Positions 5,386 to 8,685 of a stretch of 8,685 nt of DNA are shown piece after piece. This DNA comes from Ignavibacteria bacterium (GTDB taxonomy: Bacteria; Bacteroidota; Ignavibacteria; Tepidaquicellales; OLB5): NCBI GenBank assembly GCA_027492415.1, contig JAPUEV010000259.1, forward strand, positions 1 to 8,685, written 5' to 3'. The notes beneath the pieces are model-generated. The model was not told the DNA's origin. It made no database searches and worked only from the letters and a program-made list of their open reading frames with translations. Made by a program: the position numbers and the translations under genes. Within the stretch, counting starts at the first letter, position 1; every line of letters starts with the position of its first letter.

Positions 5386-6966
5386 ATGAAAGAATTTAAA
5401 AACAGAAAAGAAAAATTTATAACAGATTCAGGAATAGATATACCGCCCTTCATAGAAGAAAACTCAGAAGAATATAAAGCAAAGCTTGGCAACCCGGGTT
5501 CATTCCCGTTCACACGCGGTGTGCATGAACAGATGTACCGCAGCAGGTTCTGGACAATGAGGCAGTATGCCGGATTTGGCTCCGCTGAAGAATCGAACAA
5601 GCGCTATAAATTCCTGCTTGAGCAGGGCACAACAGGCTTAAGTATAGCATTTGACCTTCCAACTCAAATTGGGTATGACAGCGATGAGCCAATTGCTGAA
5701 GGCGAAATTGGCAAAGTCGGGGTTGCTATCGATACACTCAAAGATATGGAAATATTATTTGATGGTATCACCCTTGATAAGATAACAACATCCATGACTA
5801 TCAACGCATCTGCTGCAGTGCTGCTATGCATGTATGTTGCAATCGCAAGAAAACAGGGCGCTGATCTTAAAAAGATTAGCGGAACAATTCAAAATGATGT
5901 TCTGAAGGAATACATTGCCAGGGGAACTTACATTTATCCTCCAAAACACTCCATGCGCCTGATCACAGATATTTTTGCATGGTGCAACCAGAACCTTCCG
6001 AGCTGGAATACTATTTCAATCAGCGGGTACCATATCCGTGAAGCAGGTTCAAACGCAATTCAGGAAGTTGCCTTCACACTTGCCGATGCGATTGCTTATA
6101 TTGAAGCTGCGGTTAAAGCCGGACTTGACGTAGATAAATTCGCTTCAAGGCTTTCGTTCTTCTTCAACGGGCAGATAAACTTCCTTGAAGAAATTGCAAA
6201 GTACCGCGCCGCAAGAAGGATATACTCTAAAATTATGAAGGAACGCTTTAACGCAAAAAGCGAAAAAAGCATGATGCTCCGTTTCCACTGCCAGACTGCA
6301 GGTTCATCACTCACTGCGCAGCAGGTTGAAAATAATGTTGTAAGGACGACCATTGAAGCTATGGGTGCCGTAATGGGCGGATGCCAGTCACTGCATACAA
6401 ATTCAAAAGATGAAGCTCTTGCATTGCCAACTGAAGATTCAGTAACAACAGCCCTGCGCACACAGCAGGTAATTGCTTATGAAAGCGGGATTGCTGATAC
6501 TGTTGACCCGTTTGCCGGTTCTTATTACATAGAGTACCTTACAGACCAGATAGAAAAAGGCGCATGGGAATACCTGAACAAGATAGATGAAATGGGCGGG
6601 GCAGTTAAGTGCATTGAACTTAATTATCAGGCAGATGAAATTGCTGCAAGCGCGTATGAATTTGAAAAGGAAATAGAATCAGGTGAGCGCGTTATTGTTG
6701 GTGTGAATAAATTTGCTGATGAGGACAACGCACAAAAGCTTGACCTGATGCATATTGATGAAGCTATTGGCAGGCAGCAGATAGAGAAATTAACGAAAGT
6801 AAAAGCTGAGCGTAACAATGACGAAGTTAAAAAAGATCTTGATGCATTACAGAAGGCTGCCGAAGGAACTGAAAATCTTCTGCCGTATATCCTGAAATGC
6901 GTTGAAAGTTATTGTTCAATTGGCGAAATTTCAAATACACTCAGGGGAGTCTGGGGAGAGTATTAG
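5386..6966 (+). CDS. Methylmalonyl-CoA mutase, large (catalytic) subunit
   Basis: 526 residues from ATG 5386, which has AAGGGAA (5374-5380) at good spacing; a TTG at 5338 in frame has no such support. It interconverts (R)-methylmalonyl-CoA and succinyl-CoA using adenosylcobalamin in the cytosol. The TIM-barrel motifs are clear: FPFTRGVHEQMYRSRFWTMRQYAGF, ISGYHIREAG, SFFFNGQINFLEEI, FHCQTAGSSLTAQ, DPFAGSYYIE. Y61, R179 and H216 sit at a constant 28-residue offset from Y89, R207 and H244 of the Propionibacterium enzyme. This favours methylmalonyl- over isobutyryl-CoA mutase, which has Phe and Gln at the first two. The chain ends in a normal large-subunit tail (LRGVWGEY), so it is complete, but it lacks the C-terminal B12-binding domain (DxHxxG). 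A separate small subunit (archaeal mcmA2-like) is needed and is not in the window. The first SDR gene follows after 71 bp without a terminator. Confidence 0.95.
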   Translation: MKEFKNRKEKFITDSGIDIPPFIEENSEEYKAKLGNPGSFPFTRGVHEQMYRSRFWTMRQYAGFGSAEESNKRYKFLLEQGTTGLSIAFDLPTQIGYDSDEPIAEGEIGKVGVAIDTLKDMEILFDGITLDKITTSMTINASAAVLLCMYVAIARKQGADLKKISGTIQNDVLKEYIARGTYIYPPKHSMRLITDIFAWCNQNLPSWNTISISGYHIREAGSNAIQEVAFTLADAIAYIEAAVKAGLDVDKFASRLSFFFNGQINFLEEIAKYRAARRIYSKIMKERFNAKSEKSMMLRFHCQTAGSSLTAQQVENNVVRTTIEAMGAVMGGCQSLHTNSKDEALALPTEDSVTTALRTQQVIAYESGIADTVDPFAGSYYIEYLTDQIEKGAWEYLNKIDEMGGAVKCIELNYQADEIAASAYEFEKEIESGERVIVGVNKFADEDNAQKLDLMHIDEAIGRQQIEKLTKVKAERNNDEVKKDLDALQKAAEGTENLLPYILKCVESYCSIGEISNTLRGVWGEY

Positions 6967-6973
6967 AACTTAC

Positions 6974-7031
6974 TGGTTTAATGTAACAAGCAAATAGCAG
7001 TTAGCAATTAGCAATAAGTTGAACTAAACCA
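6974..7031. repeat. Heptamer repeats inside a 7-bp inverted repeat
   Basis: The mutase-to-SDR spacer contains TAGCAGT, TAGCAAT, TAGCAAT in tandem (6995-7015). TGGTTTA (6974-6980) and TAAACCA (7025-7031) flank it as an inverted repeat. The right arm ends 6 nt before the ATG at 7038. There is no terminator signature, so read-through from the mutase gene is possible. Confidence 0.45.
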
Positions 7032-7037
7032 TAATTT

Positions 7038-7745
7038 ATGAACCGGGTAGTATGGATCACCGGCGCTTCGACCGGAATAGGGTTTGAGCTTGCCAAAGTT
7101 TTTGCGAAATCAGGTTATACTATTATTGCTACTGCCAGAAGAAAATCGCGCCTTGTATCGCTTGTAAGTGAAATACGTTTTGCGGGACACGAAGCGTACG
7201 CTTTTGTTTGCGATGTCCGTTCAGAGCGGAGTATTATAAGCACAAAGAAAAAGATACTTGAAAAATGCGGTACTATTGATATACTTATCAATAATGCCGC
7301 AATTACAACATTTAAATCCTTTATTGATACTAAACCACCGGAATTTGACGATATCCTTGAAACCAATCTTCGCGGCAGCTACTTAACTACACGCGCTGTG
7401 CTGCCTATAATGATGAAGAAGAAAAAGGGGCATATTATCAATATACTTTCTGTCGCAGCCAAAACCGTATTTACAAACAGCTCGGCATACGCCGCATCAA
7501 AAGCGGGAATGCTTGCAATGTTCAACGGGCTCAGGGCAGAGGTAAGGAAATTCAATATAAAGGTATCCAATATCATGCCCGGCGCTACTGATACACCGAT
7601 GTGGAGCCCGGCATCCAGGCAAAAGTATTCATCCCGCATGATGACACCGCGTGATATTGCTGAAATTGCTTTCCAGGTTGCCAGCCAGCCAAAGAAAGTG
7701 GTGATAGAGGATGTTGTCATCAAGCCAATTAAGGGTGATCTGTAG
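7038..7745 (+). CDS. SDR family oxidoreductase 1
   Basis: 235 residues, classical short-chain dehydrogenase/reductase. Cofactor motif TGASTGIG (8-15); Arg residues R34-R35 after the second strand suggest NADP(H). D59-V60 contacts the adenine ring, and NNAA is at 85-88. The catalytic tetrad is N110, S138, Y151 and K155 (YAASK), followed by the PG motif at 181-182. All catalytic residues are present. Substrate is unknown; it could reduce a carbonyl or oxidise an alcohol. The start ATG 7038 has no clear Shine-Dalgarno but gives a normal N-terminus three residues before the first strand. It lies 71 bp after the mutase gene and may share its transcript; a strong terminator follows at 7758. It is only a distant homologue of the SDR at 7858, not a recent duplicate. 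Confidence 0.92.
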   Translation: MNRVVWITGASTGIGFELAKVFAKSGYTIIATARRKSRLVSLVSEIRFAGHEAYAFVCDVRSERSIISTKKKILEKCGTIDILINNAAITTFKSFIDTKPPEFDDILETNLRGSYLTTRAVLPIMMKKKKGHIINILSVAAKTVFTNSSAYAASKAGMLAMFNGLRAEVRKFNIKVSNIMPGATDTPMWSPASRQKYSSRMMTPRDIAEIAFQVASQPKKVVIEDVVIKPIKGDL

Positions 7746-7757
7746 ATTAATACTTCA

Positions 7758-7785
7758 ATCCCCGCGAAAGCGGGGATCTCTTTTT
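7758..7785 (+). terminator. Rho-independent terminator after SDR 1
   Basis: ATCCCCGC (7758-7765) pairs perfectly with GCGGGGAT (7770-7777) around a GAAA tetraloop (GNRA type), followed by CTCTTTTT. It begins 13 nt after the stop at 7745. Hairpins of this sequence also occur as dispersed repeats in many genomes, so it may be a repeat used as a terminator. Confidence 0.85.
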
Positions 7786-7809
7786 ATAATAAAATTATTT
7801 TTTTAAAAG

Positions 7810-7836
7810 TTCATCCTCAGACAGGCTCAGGATGAA
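7810..7836. repeat. Palindromic repeat TTCATCCT/AGGATGAA
   Basis: TTCATCCT (7810-7817) pairs exactly with AGGATGAA (7829-7836); AG/CT inside extend it past one C-C mismatch, leaving a 5-nt loop. It lies between the terminator and the second SDR gene, with its right end 21 nt before the ATG. It resembles a common dispersed intergenic repeat and is not followed by a T-tract. Confidence 0.65.
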
Positions 7837-7857
7837 GAATCCATGGAATAATTCAAA

Positions 7858-8583
7858 ATGAATCTAACAGACAAAATTGCAGTAATTACCGGTGCAGGTA
7901 AAGGTATAGGCAGGGCTACTGCGGAGCTTTTCCTTAAAGAAGGTTCAAAAGTAATATTAACTTCCAGAAATCAGGCTGACCTTGATGATATAATCAGAGA
8001 AAATGAAAGTCATAAAGATAATATCATAACAATATCAGGCGATATTTCTAAAGAAGATACGATCAGTAAAGTAATTGATGAAACCATTGGCAGGTACGGT
8101 AAGATAGATATACTTGTTAATAACGCGGGATTCAGTGTATTTGATAACCTGGTTGATTCAAAAACAGAAGATTTTGACGCAATATTTAATACCAATATCC
8201 GCGCTTTATATTTAATTACAAAGGGTTTCCTTCCGCATATGCTAAAAGAGCACTCAGGTACTATCATTAATATAGCATCTGTTGCGGGTAAGCAGGGATT
8301 TGCAACAGGCTCAATTTACTGCGCATCAAAACATGCAGTGATGGGTTTAAGCAGGGCATTAATGCTTGAGGTCAGGGAGTATAACATCAGGGTCTGCGCA
8401 ATTTGCCCGGGTAGTGTTGCCACTGATTTTTTCCGCACGGAATCTCAAACTACACTGTCATCAAAGAAAGAGACAGTCCTGCAGGCTGAAGAAATTGCAG
8501 AGACGATACTGCTTGCTGCGTCACTTCCTGAAAATGCAATGATTAGCGAGCTTGAAGTAAGACCAACAAATCCAAGAAAATGA
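7858..8583 (+). CDS. SDR family oxidoreductase 2
   Basis: 241 residues, classical SDR resembling the 3-ketoacyl-ACP reductase (FabG)-like group. TGAGKGIG (11-18) binds the cofactor and R37 in TSRN suggests NADP(H). D62-I63, then NNAG (88-91), N113, S141, Y154 and K158 (YCASK) complete the catalytic set, with PG at 184-185. The C-terminus (ELEVRPTNPRK) differs from true FabG, so the substrate is open. The start at 7858 has GGAA (7845-7848) upstream, a weak Shine-Dalgarno. A terminator lies between this gene and the first SDR, so it probably has its own promoter, which I could not identify. It may be a general carbonyl reductase. Confidence 0.93.
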   Translation: MNLTDKIAVITGAGKGIGRATAELFLKEGSKVILTSRNQADLDDIIRENESHKDNIITISGDISKEDTISKVIDETIGRYGKIDILVNNAGFSVFDNLVDSKTEDFDAIFNTNIRALYLITKGFLPHMLKEHSGTIINIASVAGKQGFATGSIYCASKHAVMGLSRALMLEVREYNIRVCAICPGSVATDFFRTESQTTLSSKKETVLQAEEIAETILLAASLPENAMISELEVRPTNPRK

Positions 8584-8596
8584 AATTTAACTTGTT

Positions 8597-8635
8597 ATTC
8601 CCCTGACTGCTGCAGGCAGGCGCGAAGGCGGGAAT
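8597..8635. repeat. Composite palindrome ATTCCC...GGGAAT
   Basis: ATTCCC (8597-8602) pairs with GGGAAT (8630-8635). Inside lie CTGCAG (8610-8615) and CCTG/CAGG pairs, with GCGCGAAGGCGGG to the right. It resembles GC-rich dispersed intergenic repeats and starts 13 nt after the second SDR gene's stop. No T-tract follows, so I do not call it a terminator. Confidence 0.55.
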
Positions 8636-8636
8636 C

Positions 8637-8650
8637 TCTATCATGATAGA
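8637..8650. repeat. 14-bp perfect palindrome TCTATCATGATAGA
   Basis: TCTATCATGATAGA reads the same on both strands. Its central ATG (8643) is a possible start codon. It could be an operator for a downstream gene or the end of the adjoining repeat. Confidence 0.5.
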
Positions 8651-8685
8651 ACCCAAAATATTAAATACCAATTTATTTCTAATGA
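8643..8685 (+). CDS. Possible start of a gene cut by the window edge
   Basis: From ATG 8643 the frame stays open for 14 codons to the window end (MIEPKILNTNLFLM). GGGA (8630-8633) lies 9 nt upstream as a weak Shine-Dalgarno. The stretch is too short to identify, and could be chance. Confidence 0.3.
   Translation, partial: MIEPKILNTNLFLM

Overview
The window is about 8.7 kb of moderately low-GC bacterial chromosome. It holds eight complete protein genes, a possible ninth start at the right edge, and many small palindromic repeats between genes. The best clue to the organism is a promoter with TTG, 20 nt, then TATCTTTG at 5258-5228 on the minus strand. That fits the Bacteroidota-type -33/-7 consensus (TTG, then TAnnTTTG). 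Most genes also have poor Shine-Dalgarno sites and the spacers are rich in hairpin repeats. A member of the Bacteroidota/Ignavibacteria side of the FCB group is my best guess; this is inference, not proof.

Layout. (1) 18-2010, plus strand: two tandem paralogous genes of unknown function. Each encodes a roughly 306-residue protein with one zinc ribbon at the N-terminus and two at the C-terminus, and each is followed by the same kind of repeat block. (2) 2150-4281, minus strand: an aldehyde dehydrogenase followed by a DUF6064-like multi-pass membrane protein. (3) 4282-4634: a 353-bp spacer with a third copy of the palindromic element, an imperfect inverted repeat and a strong terminator for the gene to its right. 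(4) 4635-5189, minus strand: a membrane-anchored Cys-rich protein with CDKSx tandem repeats and an HMA-like domain. It is divergent from (5) 5386-6966, plus strand: the catalytic subunit of adenosylcobalamin-dependent methylmalonyl-CoA mutase, without a B12-binding domain. (6) 7038-8583, plus strand: two short-chain dehydrogenases/reductases separated by a GNRA-loop terminator. (7) 8584-8685: palindromes and possibly the start of another gene.

The metabolic genes (mutase, two SDRs, ALDH) would fit acyl-CoA or aldehyde metabolism, but nothing proves they form one pathway. The mutase needs a separate cobalamin-binding small subunit that is not in this window.

The least explained parts are the paired zinc-ribbon proteins and the three-copy 52-57 bp element. 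That element can fold as a three-way junction, shows a compensatory base-pair change between copies, and in one copy supplies the last codons and stop of the DUF6064-like gene. I did not find a clear defence, mobile or other new multi-gene system.
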